From positions 147,001 through 211,000 of the forward strand of contig NZ_CP004078.1 of NCBI RefSeq assembly GCF_000612505.1: 64,000 nt of DNA, read 5' to 3'. The stretch's first letter is position 1. Each line of letters opens with the position of its first letter. The notes below the pieces were generated by a model, which saw only the letters and a program-made list of their open reading frames with translations, ran no database searches and had not been told where the DNA came from. This document shows positions 27,946 to 40,097 of this stretch, in pieces. The DNA comes from Paenibacillus sabinae T27. GTDB taxonomy: Bacteria; Bacillota; Bacilli; Paenibacillales; Paenibacillaceae. A program made the position numbers and the translations under genes.

Positions 27946-28542
27946 TTAGGCGCCAACGGAGGTTGTATTCTCGATGACTTTGTCGACAAGGCCGTATTCG
28001 GCTGCGTCCGCTGCACTCATGAAGTAGTCGCGGTCCGTGTCCTTCTCGATGCGCTCCAGCGGTTGGCCGGTGCGTTCAGCCAGAATCTTGTTCAGCTTGT
28101 CGCGCATTTTCAGGATGCGGCGGGCGCGGATCTCGATGTCCGTAGCTTGTCCTTGGGCTCCGCCCAGCGGCTGGTGAATCATAATTTCGCTGTTCGGCAG
28201 CGCATAGCGTTTGCCTTTGGCTCCGGCGTTGAGCAGGAAGGCGCCCATGGAAGCGGCGAGACCGACGCAGATCGTGGAGACGTCAGGCTTGATGTACTGC
28301 ATCGTATCGAAAATCGCCATGCCAGCGGTGATGGAACCGCCCGGACTGTTAATGTACAAGGAAATATCTTTCTCCGGGTCCTCGGCGGCCAGGAAGAGCA
28401 TTTGTGCGATGATGGAATTGGCTACCACGTCATTGACCTCGGTTCCAAGGAAAATGATGCGGTCCTTCAGCAGACGGGAATAGATGTCATACGCCCGCTC
28501 GCCGCGGTTGCTTTGTTCTACGACCATAGGAATGTAACTCAC
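27946..28542 (-). CDS. clpP: ATP-dependent Clp protease proteolytic subunit
   Basis: The 198-residue serine protease forms the tetradecameric barrel that works with ClpX, ClpC or ClpE. The catalytic triad is visible: Ser in [11 protein letters not shown], His in MIHQPLGG, and Asp in TDRDYFMSA. The [19 protein letters not shown] segment (oxyanion region) is complete. The ATG at 28542 follows AAGGAGG. It is transcribed alone from a promoter overlapped by a perfect CtsR box, so heat shock control by CtsR is predicted. The leader is about 175 nt. Confidence 0.97.
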   Translation of the reverse strand: MSYIPMVVEQSNRGERAYDIYSRLLKDRIIFLGTEVNDVVANSIIAQMLFLAAEDPEKDISLYINSPGGSITAGMAIFDTMQYIKPDVSTICVGLAASMGAFLLNAGAKGKRYALPNSEIMIHQPLGGAQGQATDIEIRARRILKMRDKLNKILAERTGQPLERIEKDTDRDYFMSAADAAEYGLVDKVIENTTSVGA

Positions 28543-28724
28543 GTGGAAAACCTCCTTAGAATTAGATCTTCAATAATGGATTTCGTACAGCTTCATTTTA
28601 GAAGGACAAGGATTTATATGCTGTGCGCATGTCTTCATCTTTATCCCCTGTACGGGAAACGAGAAGCCGCTCTTAACCAAGCCGGCATAGCCGTTTCTTC
28701 ATTAACTCTTACCGTATTACCCAC

Positions 28725-28753
28725 ATGATAAACAAATTCAAACAAAAAGTCAA
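28725..28753 (-). promoter_or_regulatory. Sigma-A promoter of clpP
   Basis: On the minus strand TTGACT (28753-28748) and TATCAT (28730-28725) are spaced 17 nt. The -35 element lies inside the CtsR box. Confidence 0.75.
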
Positions 28754-28764
28754 AGAAAGTCAAA
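28748..28764 (+). promoter_or_regulatory. CtsR operator of clpP
   Basis: AGTCAAA-GAA-AGTCAAA is a perfect match to the CtsR heptad direct repeat (RGTCAAA NAN RGTCAAA). It covers the -35 region of the clpP promoter. Confidence 0.88.
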
Positions 28765-28773
28765 CTGTCCTCA

Positions 28774-28799
28774 CAAAAAAAGCGCCATCTCATGGCGCT
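28774..28799 (-). terminator. Terminator of the tRNA-Arg gene
   Basis: On the minus strand AGCGCCAT and ATGGCGCT pair around GAG and are followed by seven T. It separates the tRNA from the clpP promoter. Confidence 0.8.
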
Positions 28800-28835
28800 G
28801 GGTTAAATACACAAGGTTTGGTTAATCAAATAATG

Positions 28836-28910
28836 TGGCGCGCCCGCCAAGAATCGAACTTGGATCTCAGGCTTCGGAGGCCTACGTCATATCCATTGGA
28901 CCACGGGCGC
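28836..28910 (-). tRNA. tRNA-Arg (anticodon CCG)
   Basis: The minus strand folds into a cloverleaf: acceptor GCGCCCG with CGGGCGC, D arm GTCC...GGAT..GAC, anticodon loop CTCCGAA with anticodon CCG (codon CGG), and T arm CCAAG-TTCGATT-CTTGG. The discriminator is G and CCA is encoded (28838-28836). It stands alone, upstream of clpP on the same strand, with its own terminator. Confidence 0.93.
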
Positions 28911-29065
28911 AACAGAAATTATTATAATATAAAATTCGAAGCATTGCAACTCCCAATTATTGATACAGATCTCTGGCAGCGATCTTTCGTCAACGCAATG
29001 CCGGTGTCGATGCAGGTGTCGATGCATAAGAAGAAAAGAGGTTGTGAATTCTAGTTTCGGAGCCC

Positions 29066-29094
29066 TTGCGTTCAGGGCAATATTTGGGTAGAAT
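29066..29094 (+). promoter_or_regulatory. Sigma-A promoter of the cggR-gap operon
   Basis: TTGCGT (29066-29071) and TAGAAT (29089-29094) are spaced 17 nt. The predicted start is near 29101, at the CggR operator. Confidence 0.7.
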
Positions 29095-29099
29095 ATTGG

Positions 29100-29135
29100 T
29101 GGGACTTAAAAAGTTAACCCGGGACGTTTTAAGAC
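29100..29135 (+). promoter_or_regulatory. CggR operator
   Basis: Two half-sites follow the known CggR arrangement: TGGGAC-N6-AGTT, 4 nt, then CGGGAC-N6-AGAC. The spacing equals that of the Bacillus subtilis operator (CGGGAC-N6-TGTC-N4-CGGGAC-N6-TGTC). It begins at the predicted transcription start, so CggR would block transcription until fructose 1,6-bisphosphate accumulates. Confidence 0.8.
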
Positions 29136-29182
29136 CATAGAGAAGGGGAAGACGAGAAAGACGAAGTTGCAGGAGTGAAAGC

Positions 29183-30247
29183 ATGCGTAATTTATTGGAA
29201 ATCCAAAAGCAGCTTCTGCCTGATCTCATGGAAACCCTCAAAAGACGGTATACGATTCTTCATCAGATCCTGTTGTCGGATATTATCGGCCGCAGAACGC
29301 TTGCCGCTTCGCTTGATATGACCGAGCGGGTGCTTCGTGCGGAAACGGACCTTCTGAAGTCGCAGGGGCTCATTGAGATCGAGAGTGTTGGCATGCGCAT
29401 CAGCGATGCCGGACGGAAACTGCTTGATTTGCTCGAGCCTGTGGCCAAAAGCCTCTTTGGCCTTGATGATCTGGAAGAGAAAATTCGTTCAAGCTACGGT
29501 TTGAAGAAGGTTATCGTGGTGCCGGGAGATTGTGAGGCTTCACCTTTTACCAAGAGAGAGCTGGGAAGAGCCGGGGCCAGAGCGCTGCTGAGCGTGCTGC
29601 GTACCGACGATACGGTTGCCGTTACCGGCGGTTCGACATTGTACGAATTGGCGGAGCAGATGACCTCTCCAATGTCCTTGTCTTACAAAGAAGTCTTGAT
29701 TGTACCGGCAAGAGGCGGGCTTGGAGAGAGTGTGGAATTTCAGGCCAATACCATCGCTTCAACGATGGCCAAGCGGATCGGAGCGCATTACCGGCTGCTG
29801 CATGTGCCGGACTTGCTAAGCGAGGATGCCTATCAATCGCTGGCGCATGAACCGAATATTTCAGAAATTGTACAGATTATCCGCCGTTCGAGAATTATCG
29901 TGCATGGAATCGGAGATGCTGTGGAAATGACTCGCCGCAGAAACCTGGACGAGGAAACCGTCAGCAAGATCAAGGATGCAGGCGCCGTTGCCGAATCCTT
30001 CGGTCATTACTTTAACGAACAGGGCAAGGTCGTTCATTCCATGCTGACCATGGGACTTCGTCTTGAGGACATTCTTCGGACGGAAGTCGTTATCGGCATA
30101 GCCGGAGGAAAGCGCAAGGCTAAAGCCATCCACGCCGTGCTAAGGTTCGGCCAAGAGGACATACTCGTTATAGATGAAGCCGCAGCGGCTGAAATCGTCA
30201 GGGAGATCGACGAATATAGCGCTGCCTCCGAGCAGATTCGGCATTAG
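29183..30247 (+). CDS. cggR: Central glycolytic genes regulator CggR (SorC family)
   Basis: The 354-residue repressor controls the glycolytic operon that it heads. The N-terminal winged-helix domain (about 1-90) contains RRTLAASLDMTERVLRAETDLL; the rest is the SorC/DeoR-type sugar-phosphate-binding domain with AVTGGSTLYELAEQM, VPARGGLGESVEFQANTIAS and GIAGGKRKAKAIHA. Effectors of the Bacillus homologue are fructose 1,6-bisphosphate (inducer) and other phosphosugars. The ATG at 29183 follows CAGGAG. A typical operator lies 48 nt upstream, so autoregulation is expected. gap follows 102 nt later. Confidence 0.93.
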   Translation: MRNLLEIQKQLLPDLMETLKRRYTILHQILLSDIIGRRTLAASLDMTERVLRAETDLLKSQGLIEIESVGMRISDAGRKLLDLLEPVAKSLFGLDDLEEKIRSSYGLKKVIVVPGDCEASPFTKRELGRAGARALLSVLRTDDTVAVTGGSTLYELAEQMTSPMSLSYKEVLIVPARGGLGESVEFQANTIASTMAKRIGAHYRLLHVPDLLSEDAYQSLAHEPNISEIVQIIRRSRIIVHGIGDAVEMTRRRNLDEETVSKIKDAGAVAESFGHYFNEQGKVVHSMLTMGLRLEDILRTEVVIGIAGGKRKAKAIHAVLRFGQEDILVIDEAAAAEIVREIDEYSAASEQIRH

Positions 30248-30349
30248 ACGAGCATTGGCATTTTTTATGCTTTATACTTAACTTGTTGTCTTGATAAGCC
30301 TTAGGCTTGTCTTGAATAAATAAAAACGAATTTTAGGAGGAACTATTCA

Positions 30350-31360
30350 ATGACTGTAAAAGTAGGTATTAACGGATTTGGACGTATTGGCCGCCTCGCA
30401 TTCCGCCGTATTCAAGACGTGGAAGGAATCGAAGTTGTAGCGATCAATGACCTGACCGATGCCAAGATGCTGGCGCACTTGTTGAAATATGATACAACTC
30501 AAGGCAAATTCCAAGGCGAAGTTGAAGTTCATGACGGATTCTTCAAAGTGAATGGCCAAGATGTTAAGGTTCTGGCTAACCGCAACCCTGAAGAACTGCC
30601 TTGGGGCGACCTGGGCGTAGATATCGTTCTGGAGTGCACAGGCTTCTTCACTTCCAAAGAAAAAGCTGAGCTTCACCTGAAAGGCGGAGCGAAAAAAGTT
30701 GTTATCTCCGCACCTGCTACAGGCGACATGAAAACTGTTGTATACAACGTTAACCATGACGTTCTCGACGGTTCCGAAACTGTTATTTCCGGCGCATCCT
30801 GCACAACGAACTGCCTGGCTCCTATGGCCAAAGTTCTGAACGACAAGTTCGGTGTGGTTGAAGGCCTGATGACTACAATCCACGCTTACACTGGCGACCA
30901 AAACACGCTGGACGCTCCGCATGCCAAAGGCGACTTCAGACGTGCGCGTGCTGCTGCTGAGAACATTATCCCTAACACGACTGGCGCTGCAAAAGCAATC
31001 GGCCTTGTTATTCCTGAGCTGAAAGGCAAACTCGACGGTGCCGCTCAACGCGTACCGGTACCTACAGGTTCCCTGACAGAGCTGGTTACTGTTCTTGAAA
31101 AGAACGTAACGGTAGACGAAATTAATGCGGCAATGAAAGAAGCTGCTGATCCAGAAACTTACGGCTACACGGAAGACGAAATCGTATCCTCCGACATCAA
31201 GGGCCTGACTTTCGGTTCCCTGTTCGACGCTACGCAAACTAAAGTTCTGTCCGTTGGCGACAAACAGCTCGTTAAGACTGTTGCTTGGTACGACAACGAA
31301 ATGTCCTACACTGCCCAGCTCGTTCGTACGCTGGAACACTTCGCAAAACTGACTAAATAA
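30350..31360 (+). CDS. gap: Glyceraldehyde-3-phosphate dehydrogenase, glycolytic type
   Basis: It oxidises glyceraldehyde 3-phosphate with NAD and phosphate. The 336-residue protein has the Rossmann motif [10 protein letters not shown], Asp in VAINDLTD (NAD preference), the active-site SCTTNCLAP with catalytic Cys, and WYDNEMSY at the C-terminus. TAGGAGGAACT precedes the ATG. Codon use is strongly biased toward highly expressed codons compared with cggR, and long antisense open frames result from that bias. Its place behind cggR marks it as the glycolytic GapA, not the gluconeogenic GapB. Confidence 0.97.
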   Translation: MTVKVGINGFGRIGRLAFRRIQDVEGIEVVAINDLTDAKMLAHLLKYDTTQGKFQGEVEVHDGFFKVNGQDVKVLANRNPEELPWGDLGVDIVLECTGFFTSKEKAELHLKGGAKKVVISAPATGDMKTVVYNVNHDVLDGSETVISGASCTTNCLAPMAKVLNDKFGVVEGLMTTIHAYTGDQNTLDAPHAKGDFRRARAAAENIIPNTTGAAKAIGLVIPELKGKLDGAAQRVPVPTGSLTELVTVLEKNVTVDEINAAMKEAADPETYGYTEDEIVSSDIKGLTFGSLFDATQTKVLSVGDKQLVKTVAWYDNEMSYTAQLVRTLEHFAKLTK

Positions 31361-31387
31361 TTAAAGATTTTATATAGCATCATCCAT

Positions 31388-31424
31388 AGAGCGGAAACAG
31401 CAGTCCATTGTTTCCGCTCTTTTC
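31388..31424 (+). terminator. Terminator-like stem between gap and pgk
   Basis: AGAGCGGAAACA and TGTTTCCGCTCT form a 12-bp stem with a 9-nt loop followed by TTTT. The T-run is short, so partial read-through into pgk is likely, giving more gap than pgk mRNA. The remaining gap (31425-31598) holds an imperfect stem (AAACGG...CCGTTT) and no clear promoter. Confidence 0.7.
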
Positions 31425-31598
31425 CGAAATACAAGAGAATCGCAGCATAATTCGCCTAATCGTACGTTATAGTTCTTTTCGGGAAAAACGGATGCCGTCC
31501 TTATAGAAGGGCGCAGCCGTTTCTTCTTGATGCAAGCTCAAGTGTGTTACCCCAGTATTGCAGAGTGGAACAATTCCGGGTGTGGAGGTTAAAAAGTC

Positions 31599-32780
31599 AT
31601 GACCAAAAAAAGTGTCCGTGATGTAGAAGTAACAGGTAAACGCGTATTTGTGCGCGTCGATTTCAACGTGCCTCTCGAAGACGGCAAAATCACCGACGAC
31701 ACGCGTATCCGCGAAACGCTGCCGACGATCAAGTATTTGATCGAGAACGGAGCCAAAATCATTCTGGCGAGCCATATGGGCCGTCCTAAAGGCCAATTCG
31801 TCGATTCCATGCGTCTGACTCCGGCTGCGGAGCGTCTGTCCGAGCTTCTGGGCAAACCGGTTGCCAAAGCTGACGAAGCGGTTGGCGATGCGGTAAAAGC
31901 GAAAGTTGCCGAACTGAAAGACGGCGACGTTCTGGTGCTTGAAAATGTCCGTTTCTATCCGGGTGAAGAGAAGAACGATCCGGAGCTTGCCAAGCAGTTC
32001 TCCGAACTGGCCGATCTGTTCGTCAACGACGCATTCGGCGCAGCGCACCGCGCGCATGCTTCGACCGAAGGCATCGCCCACTATCTGCCAGCTGTGTCCG
32101 GACTTCTGATGGAGAAAGAATTGTCCGTACTCGGCAAAGCCCTGTCCAATCCGGAACGTCCTTTCACCGCAATCATCGGCGGTTCGAAAGTTAAAGACAA
32201 GATTGACGTTATTGACAACCTGCTGACGCTGGCCGACAACGTGCTGATCGGTGGAGGTCTGTCTTATACGTTCTCCAAAGCTCAAGGCTATGAAGTCGGA
32301 AAATCCCTGCTTGACGAGGAAAAAATCGACACCGCTCTTGGCTTTATCGAAAAAGCTAAGAAGCTCGGCAAGAACTTCCTGCTGCCGGTTGACGTTGTAG
32401 TGGCCGACAAATTCGGAGCCGATGCGAACACGAAGACCGTCGACATTAACGAAATCCCTGCTGACTGGATGGGCCTGGATATTGGTCCGAAGACCGCCGC
32501 ACTGTATGCGGACGTCATCAAGAACTCCAAGCTGGTCGTTTGGAACGGACCGATGGGCGTATTTGAAATCGATATTTTCGCAGAAGGCACAAAAGCAGTT
32601 GCTCAAGCCTGTGCGACAACAGAAGGCTACACGGTTATCGGTGGCGGCGACTCTGCTGCTGCGGCTGAGAAGTTCAAGCTGGCTGACCAAATGGACCACA
32701 TCTCCACCGGCGGCGGCGCATCGCTTGAATTTATGGAAGGCAAGGCTCTTCCTGGCGTAGTAGCACTTAACGACAAGTAA
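31599..32780 (+). CDS. pgk: Phosphoglycerate kinase
   Basis: It transfers phosphate from 1,3-bisphosphoglycerate to ADP. It has 393 residues. The substrate-binding [19 protein letters not shown] and SHMGRPKG segments are in the N-domain; [16 protein letters not shown] and the nucleotide-binding GGSKVKDKI and [12 protein letters not shown] are seen further on. GGAGGTT stands before the ATG at 31599. It is the third gene of the glycolytic operon and has a highly expressed codon pattern. Confidence 0.97.
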   Translation: MTKKSVRDVEVTGKRVFVRVDFNVPLEDGKITDDTRIRETLPTIKYLIENGAKIILASHMGRPKGQFVDSMRLTPAAERLSELLGKPVAKADEAVGDAVKAKVAELKDGDVLVLENVRFYPGEEKNDPELAKQFSELADLFVNDAFGAAHRAHASTEGIAHYLPAVSGLLMEKELSVLGKALSNPERPFTAIIGGSKVKDKIDVIDNLLTLADNVLIGGGLSYTFSKAQGYEVGKSLLDEEKIDTALGFIEKAKKLGKNFLLPVDVVVADKFGADANTKTVDINEIPADWMGLDIGPKTAALYADVIKNSKLVVWNGPMGVFEIDIFAEGTKAVAQACATTEGYTVIGGGDSAAAAEKFKLADQMDHISTGGGASLEFMEGKALPGVVALNDK

Positions 32781-32789
32781 GAGTTATAA

Positions 32790-33562
<773 letters not shown>

Positions 33563-33563
<1 letters not shown>

Positions 33564-35107
33564 TGTCAGCTCCAAGACCTGTAGCGCTGATTATCATGGA
33601 CGGTTTCGGTCTGCGTAATACTGTAGAAGGCAATGCCGTTGCACAGGCGAACAAACCTAACTACGACCGTTACCTGAAGCAGTATCCTAATACGACCCTT
33701 ACCGCCTCCGGCGAAGCCGTAGGACTTCCGGAAGGCCAAATGGGGAACTCCGAGGTAGGACATCTTAACATTGGCGCGGGCCGGATCGTGTACCAGGATT
33801 TGACCCGCATCGATAAGTCCATCCGCGAAGGAGAGTTTTTCGAGAACGAAACGCTGGTTGAAGCGGTAAGACACGCCAAATCGACCGGTAAGAAGCTTCA
33901 CCTGTATGCGCTGGTATCCGACGGAGGGGTACACAGCCATATCAATCACCTGTTCGCTATGCTGGAGCTGGCCAAAAAGGAAGAGTTGAACGATGTATTC
34001 ATTCACGCCTTCATGGACGGCCGCGACGTACCTCCAAGCAGCGGTCAGCAATTCATTGAAGCTCTTATTGCCAAAATCGAAGAGGTTGGCGTAGGCAAAA
34101 TCGCCACGGTATCCGGACGTTACTTCGCGATGGACCGCGACAAACGCTGGGACCGCGTAGAGAAGACCTACCGTGCCATGGTTTATGGCGAAGGACCGAA
34201 ATTTTCGGACGCATTGCAGGCGATCACAGCCTCGTACCAGAATTCCGTGTATGATGAATTTGTTGAGCCTTGCGTGATCGTGGACAGCGAAGGCAAGCCG
34301 TTAACGACTGTTGAAAGCGGCGATTCCGTTGTGTTCCTGAACTTCCGCCCGGACCGTGCCATCCAGTTGTCCCAGGTATTCACGAACGCTGATTTCCGCG
34401 GCTTTGACCGCGGCCCGCTGTTCCCGGAAAATCTTCATTTTGTCTGCTTGACCACGTTCAGCGAAACGGTTCAGGGCTATGTTGCCTACAAACCGAAGAA
34501 TCTGGACAACACCCTGGGCGAAGTGCTCGTTCAGCAAAACAAGAAGCAGCTGCGTATTGCGGAGACCGAGAAATATCCGCACGTAACGTTCTTCTTCAGC
34601 GGCGGACGTGACGTAGAGCTTCCGGGTGAGACTCGTATTCTGATCAACTCCCCGAAAGTAGCGACTTATGATCTGCAACCGGAGATGAGTGCTTACGAAG
34701 TGGCTGCGGCTTGTGTGGCTGAGATCGAAGCGGACAAATTCGATGCCATCATTCTGAACTTCGCGAATCCCGACATGGTCGGCCATTCCGGCTTGCTGGA
34801 ACCGACGATCAAGGCGGTCGAAGTGACGGACGAATGTGTAGGCAAAGTGGTAGAAGCCGTTCGTGCCAAGGGCGGCGTAACAATCATTATTGCCGACCAC
34901 GGTAACGCCGATATGGTATTCGATGAAGAGGGCCGTCCGTTTACAGCACATACGACCAACCCGGTTCCGTTTATCGTAACGGACGAGAATGTGGTGCTTC
35001 GCGAACACGGCATTCTCGCGGATGTGGCGCCGACGATTCTGGATCTGATGGGCCTTCCGCAGCCTGCGGAAATGACCGGTCAATCCATGATTGCCAGCCG
35101 CAAGTAA
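33563..35107 (+). CDS. gpmI: Phosphoglycerate mutase, cofactor-independent (Mn-dependent)
   Basis: It interconverts 3- and 2-phosphoglycerate. At 514 residues it is the alkaline-phosphatase-superfamily type: [15 protein letters not shown], the phosphoserine motif [16 protein letters not shown], the metal site [10 protein letters not shown], and ADHGNADMV with HTTNPVPF. The start overlaps the tpiA stop by one base, so translational coupling is likely. In Bacillus-type enzymes the manganese dependence makes activity pH-sensitive during sporulation. Confidence 0.97.
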
Positions 35108-35175
35108 TACGGGCAAGGTTTTACGATGTACCGCAAGGCTTATTAAGACTAAATCTTTGTTAAAAAGGAGATTGA

Positions 35176-36468
<1,293 letters not shown>

Positions 36469-36507
36469 TAAGGTTCTCCGAACCTTTGATTCGGTTTAGA
36501 ATCCAAG

Positions 36508-36550
36508 AGACTGCTTCCCGGTCATTTCATGATCGGGGGCAGTCTTTTTT
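36508..36550 (+). terminator. Terminator of the glycolytic operon
   Basis: AGACTGC and GCAGTCT close a longer stem (TTCCCG.../...GGGG) followed by six T. Confidence 0.85.
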
Positions 36551-36571
36551 ATATAAAAAATAGTCTGCAAG

Positions 36572-36600
36572 TTGTCTTGCTTTGGGCTGTATGGTACAAT
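36572..36600 (+). promoter_or_regulatory. Promoter of secG
   Basis: TTGTCT (36572-36577) and TACAAT (36595-36600) are spaced 17 nt; TGG before the -10 hexamer forms an extended -10. Confidence 0.7.
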
Positions 36601-36673
36601 AAAAGTGCTGTTTATGAAACGTGAGTAGTGAATATCCATAGATAGTGATGCTTAGGCGTAGGGGGTGGAAGGA

Positions 36674-36907
36674 ATGGATATTTTTCTGAAAGTGCTGCTT
36701 CTGATTTTTTCTATCGGTCTGATTACGGTGGTTCTGCTGCAAAAGGGCAAGAGCGCAGGCCTTGCAGGCGCCATCTCCGGCGGTGCTGAGCATCTGTTCG
36801 GCAAGACGAAAGCGCGCGGCATGGAGCTCGTACTGCAGCGTGTAACGGTTGCACTGGCGGCGGGATTCTTTATTCTGTCCATTATTGTTGCCGTCGTGGT
36901 TAAATAA
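36674..36907 (+). CDS. secG: Protein translocase subunit SecG
   Basis: This 77-residue membrane protein is part of the SecYEG channel. Two hydrophobic helices (about residues 3-22 and 54-74) flank a loop with the family motif [19 protein letters not shown] and a basic [10 protein letters not shown] chose the ATG at 36674; a GTG at 36665 lies inside the ribosome site region. It sits between eno and rnr, the common order in Bacillota. Confidence 0.93.
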   Translation: MDIFLKVLLLIFSIGLITVVLLQKGKSAGLAGAISGGAEHLFGKTKARGMELVLQRVTVALAAGFFILSIIVAVVVK

Positions 36908-36920
36908 CATAGACGAATGG

Positions 36921-36957
36921 AACCTTCGCTCTTCACGATGGAGCGGGGGTTTTTTTG
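36921..36957 (+). terminator. Terminator after secG
   Basis: AACCTTCGCTC pairs with GGAGCGGGGGTT around TTCACGAT, followed by six T. Confidence 0.75.
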
Positions 36958-37074
36958 TAATCGGCGGGAAGGGATGCCGGGGATTGATTTCGTGTATACT
37001 AGGGTATGAAGTATATAAGACATAAAGTACATACCAGCCGGCGGCCTCAGCCGCGGCGGGCCGAGGTGACGAAG

Positions 37075-39822
37075 ATGATAACACAAGAGAATCTGCTGAA
37101 TTTCATGCGGGAAACCGCTTATAAACCAATGACGTATGAGGAATTGATCGACCATTTTCATTTCGCGGAAGAAGCGGAGCTGAAGGAATTCAACGTGCTG
37201 CTGAGCACCCTGGAGCAGGATGGACGGATCGTGCTGACCCGTACCCGGCGCTACGGCGTGCCGGAGCGGATGGACTTGCTTCGCGGCCGTCTGCAGGCTC
37301 ATGCGAAGGGCTTTGCTTTTCTTATTCCCGACGACCGGGAGCATCCCGACGTGTATATTCATGCTAATGATATCAAAAGCGCCATGAACGGCGACATCGT
37401 GCTTGTCCGGATTACATCGCGCAGCCATACAGGCGGCCGGATGGAGGGCGAAGTGGTGCGCATTGTACGCCGGGGCGTGCTGCAAACGGTCGGCGTATTT
37501 CAAAATCTGGAGACTTACGGCTTTGTGCTGCCGGATGACAAGCGGATCAACCGCGATATTTTTATCCCGAAGGAATCGTTTAACGGTGCGGTAGACGGTG
37601 AAAAAGTCGTGGTCCGCATCGTGAATTATCCGGAAGGCCGTGCGGCGGCGGAAGGGGAAGTTATCGAGATTCTGGGTCATAAGGACGACCCCGGCGTCGA
37701 TATTTTATCGGTTATCCGCAAGCATCAGCTGCCGGAAGCTTTTCCCGAAGAGGTTATGGCCGAAGCGCTTACCGCTCCCGACTCCATTACGGAAGAGGAA
37801 ATTGTAAGACAGAACCGCCGCGACCTGCGGGGCCTGAATATCGTCACTATTGACGGGGAAGACGCCAAAGACCTGGATGATGCGGTCAACGTCGCCCGTC
37901 TGGAGAACGGCCATTACAAGCTTGGCGTGCATATTGCCGACGTCAGCTATTATGTGCGCGAGAACTCGGCACTGGATAAGGAAGCATATGACCGGGGCTG
38001 CAGCGTCTATCTGGTCGACCGGGTAATTCCGATGCTGCCGCACCGTCTGTCGAACGGCATCTGTTCTTTGAATCCGCAAGTGGACAGGCTTACCATGTCG
38101 TGCGAGATGGAATTTGACGAGAATATGAAGGTTGTGAAGCATGATATTTTTACCAGCGTGATCCGCACCAAGGAACGCATGACTTACACCAATGTGCGCA
38201 AGATTCTGCTGGATGAAGATCCCGAGCTGCTGAAGCGCTACACCCCGCTGATTGAGGACTTCCGGCTGATGCAGGAAATTGCGATGAAGCTGCGGGATGC
38301 GCGGATGAAACGGGGAGCCGTTGACTTCGACTTTCAGGAAAGCAAAATCATCGTCGACGAGAACAGCAAAGCGGTCGATATCGTAAAAAGAGAGCGTTCC
38401 ATCGCCGAGCAGATCATTGAGGAATTCATGCTAGCGGCGAACGAGACGGTGGCGGAGCATTTCCACTGGCTGAAGGTGCCGTTCTTGTACCGGATTCACG
38501 AGGACCCGGACCCTGAGAAGCTGCAGAACTTTATGGCTTTTGCGGCCAACTTCGGTTATCACGTTAAGGGCCGGGGTAATTCTGTCCATCCCCGCGCGCT
38601 GCAAAAGCTGCTGGAGGATATTCATGGCACGAAGGAGCAGACGGTCATCAGCACGATGATGCTCCGCTCCATGAAGCAGGCGAAGTACGATGCGGAGAGC
38701 ACAGGGCATTTCGGGCTAGCTGCCGAATATTATTCGCACTTCACCTCACCGATCCGGCGTTATCCCGACCTTGTGATTCACCGGGTCATCCGCGAGGTGC
38801 TGGAGAGCGGCGGAGCGCTCGGCGAGAAGCGCCATGAATATTTGGCGAGCCGGATGCCGGATATCGCCCAGCAGTCCTCCGAGCGCGAGCGCGTCGCGGT
38901 GGAAGCGGAGCGGGATACGGAGCAGCTCAAGAAGGCGGAGTATATGCTGGACAAGGTCGGCGAGGAATTCGAGGCGATGGTCAGCAGCGTGACCAGCTTC
39001 GGCATGTTCGTCGAGCTGGAAAATACCGTCGAAGGGCTGATCCGTCTGAGCAATCTGACGGATGATTACTACCACTTCGACGAGGGTCATATGGCGCTCA
39101 TCGGGGAGCGCACCTCAAAGGTGTTCCGCATCGGCGACGAGGTGAAGATCCGCGTTGCCAAGGTGAACATGGACGACCACACGATCGACTTCGAGCTGGT
39201 CGACATGAAGCCGCGCGCGGCGGGTGAGCGTCGCAGCGGAGGTTTTGGCGGCGGCGGTCGGAACGGCAAAGGTGGCCGCGACCGCAGAGGCGGCCACGGC
39301 GCGGCCGCTGCAGGCGCTGGGGGCGGCAAGAGCCGCGGCGGCGGTAAGGGCGGAGCCGCCGCAGCGGGCAGCCGCGGCAAGCGTGGCCGCGGTGGGCGCG
39401 TGCACGGCGGCGGCCAGGCCGGAAGCGGCGCGGCACCCGGCGGCTCCGAGCGTGGCGGCCGGGGCAATGGCGCCGTCGCCACCGGCGGCGAGCCGGGCAG
39501 CGGGGCTCGCGGCCGGAAGGCCGAAGCTGGGGATGCCGGCGGTTCCCGCGGCATCAACTTCAGCTTCGGCTCCGGCAAGGGCGGCTACGGCGCGCCGCCC
39601 GGGAGCCGCGGCGACGTGTACACCGGCGTCGACGGTGACACAAAGATCCGCACCCGCGAGGATCTCGGGGGCGGTTTCGGCGGCGGCGGAGGCAAGAGCC
39701 GCCGCAAGAGAAAATCCCAAAACGGCGTCTTCATCGGCGACACCGTAACCCCGGGCAACGTGGAGCTATCGGCTCCGCTCGGCGAGAAGCGAAAGAAAAA
39801 GAAGAAGAAAAAGCAAAGCTAA
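37075..39822 (+). CDS. rnr: Ribonuclease R with an extended Gly/Arg/Lys-rich tail
   Basis: RNase R is a 3'-5' exoribonuclease that degrades structured RNA and, with SmpB and tmRNA, defective messages. In 915 residues: N-terminal winged helix (1-65), two cold-shock domains (about 70-230), the RNB catalytic domain with [16 protein letters not shown], an S1 domain (about 635-715, [20 protein letters not shown]), and a tail from about residue 720. The tail is almost 200 residues of Gly, Arg, Ala and Ser with RGG-like and GGG blocks, ending in a run of seven lysines. Usual RNase R proteins end soon after S1 with a short basic tail. I chose ATG 37075 behind GAGGTGA. Confidence 0.95.
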   Translation: MITQENLLNFMRETAYKPMTYEELIDHFHFAEEAELKEFNVLLSTLEQDGRIVLTRTRRYGVPERMDLLRGRLQAHAKGFAFLIPDDREHPDVYIHANDIKSAMNGDIVLVRITSRSHTGGRMEGEVVRIVRRGVLQTVGVFQNLETYGFVLPDDKRINRDIFIPKESFNGAVDGEKVVVRIVNYPEGRAAAEGEVIEILGHKDDPGVDILSVIRKHQLPEAFPEEVMAEALTAPDSITEEEIVRQNRRDLRGLNIVTIDGEDAKDLDDAVNVARLENGHYKLGVHIADVSYYVRENSALDKEAYDRGCSVYLVDRVIPMLPHRLSNGICSLNPQVDRLTMSCEMEFDENMKVVKHDIFTSVIRTKERMTYTNVRKILLDEDPELLKRYTPLIEDFRLMQEIAMKLRDARMKRGAVDFDFQESKIIVDENSKAVDIVKRERSIAEQIIEEFMLAANETVAEHFHWLKVPFLYRIHEDPDPEKLQNFMAFAANFGYHVKGRGNSVHPRALQKLLEDIHGTKEQTVISTMMLRSMKQAKYDAESTGHFGLAAEYYSHFTSPIRRYPDLVIHRVIREVLESGGALGEKRHEYLASRMPDIAQQSSERERVAVEAERDTEQLKKAEYMLDKVGEEFEAMVSSVTSFGMFVELENTVEGLIRLSNLTDDYYHFDEGHMALIGERTSKVFRIGDEVKIRVAKVNMDDHTIDFELVDMKPRAAGERRSGGFGGGGRNGKGGRDRRGGHGAAAAGAGGGKSRGGGKGGAAAAGSRGKRGRGGRVHGGGQAGSGAAPGGSERGGRGNGAVATGGEPGSGARGRKAEAGDAGGSRGINFSFGSGKGGYGAPPGSRGDVYTGVDGDTKIRTREDLGGGFGGGGGKSRRKRKSQNGVFIGDTVTPGNVELSAPLGEKRKKKKKKKQS

Positions 39823-39930
39823 CCCGAACATAAAAGCGGAAGCGCCAAGCTCCGCATGAGATCCCGGAACGATTCGCGTCTCTTGGATAATGACCGCCTC
39901 CGAGGAGTCGGGCGGGTCATTGTTCGCGAA

Positions 39931-39972
39931 AGACCCCATTACTGTCGCTAGATGGATAATGGGGTCTTTTTG
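39931..39972 (+). terminator. Terminator after rnr
   Basis: AGACCCCATTA and TAATGGGGTCT form an 11-bp stem followed by TTTTTG. A second stem (TGACCGCC/GGCGGGTCA, about 39889-39920) comes just before. Confidence 0.8.
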
Positions 39973-40097
39973 TTGTACTGTCATCCGATGTAGGATGGGG
40001 GAGGACAGCCGTCTTCATATGTTTTTTAGAGTATGTACAACGTTTTATCGCGTTGCTCCGTCTTATCTGTAGAAAGGCTGGAGAGAGAGGGGAGGCC

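Noticed and set aside
28990..29030. Short direct repeat GTGTCGATGCA upstream of cggR
   Set aside because: Only two adjoining copies, without link to a promoter or known element.
39087..39748. Several overlapping frames in the rnr tail region
   Set aside because: GC-rich low-complexity sequence is open in many frames; only the frame continuous with RNase R has a start and upstream domains.
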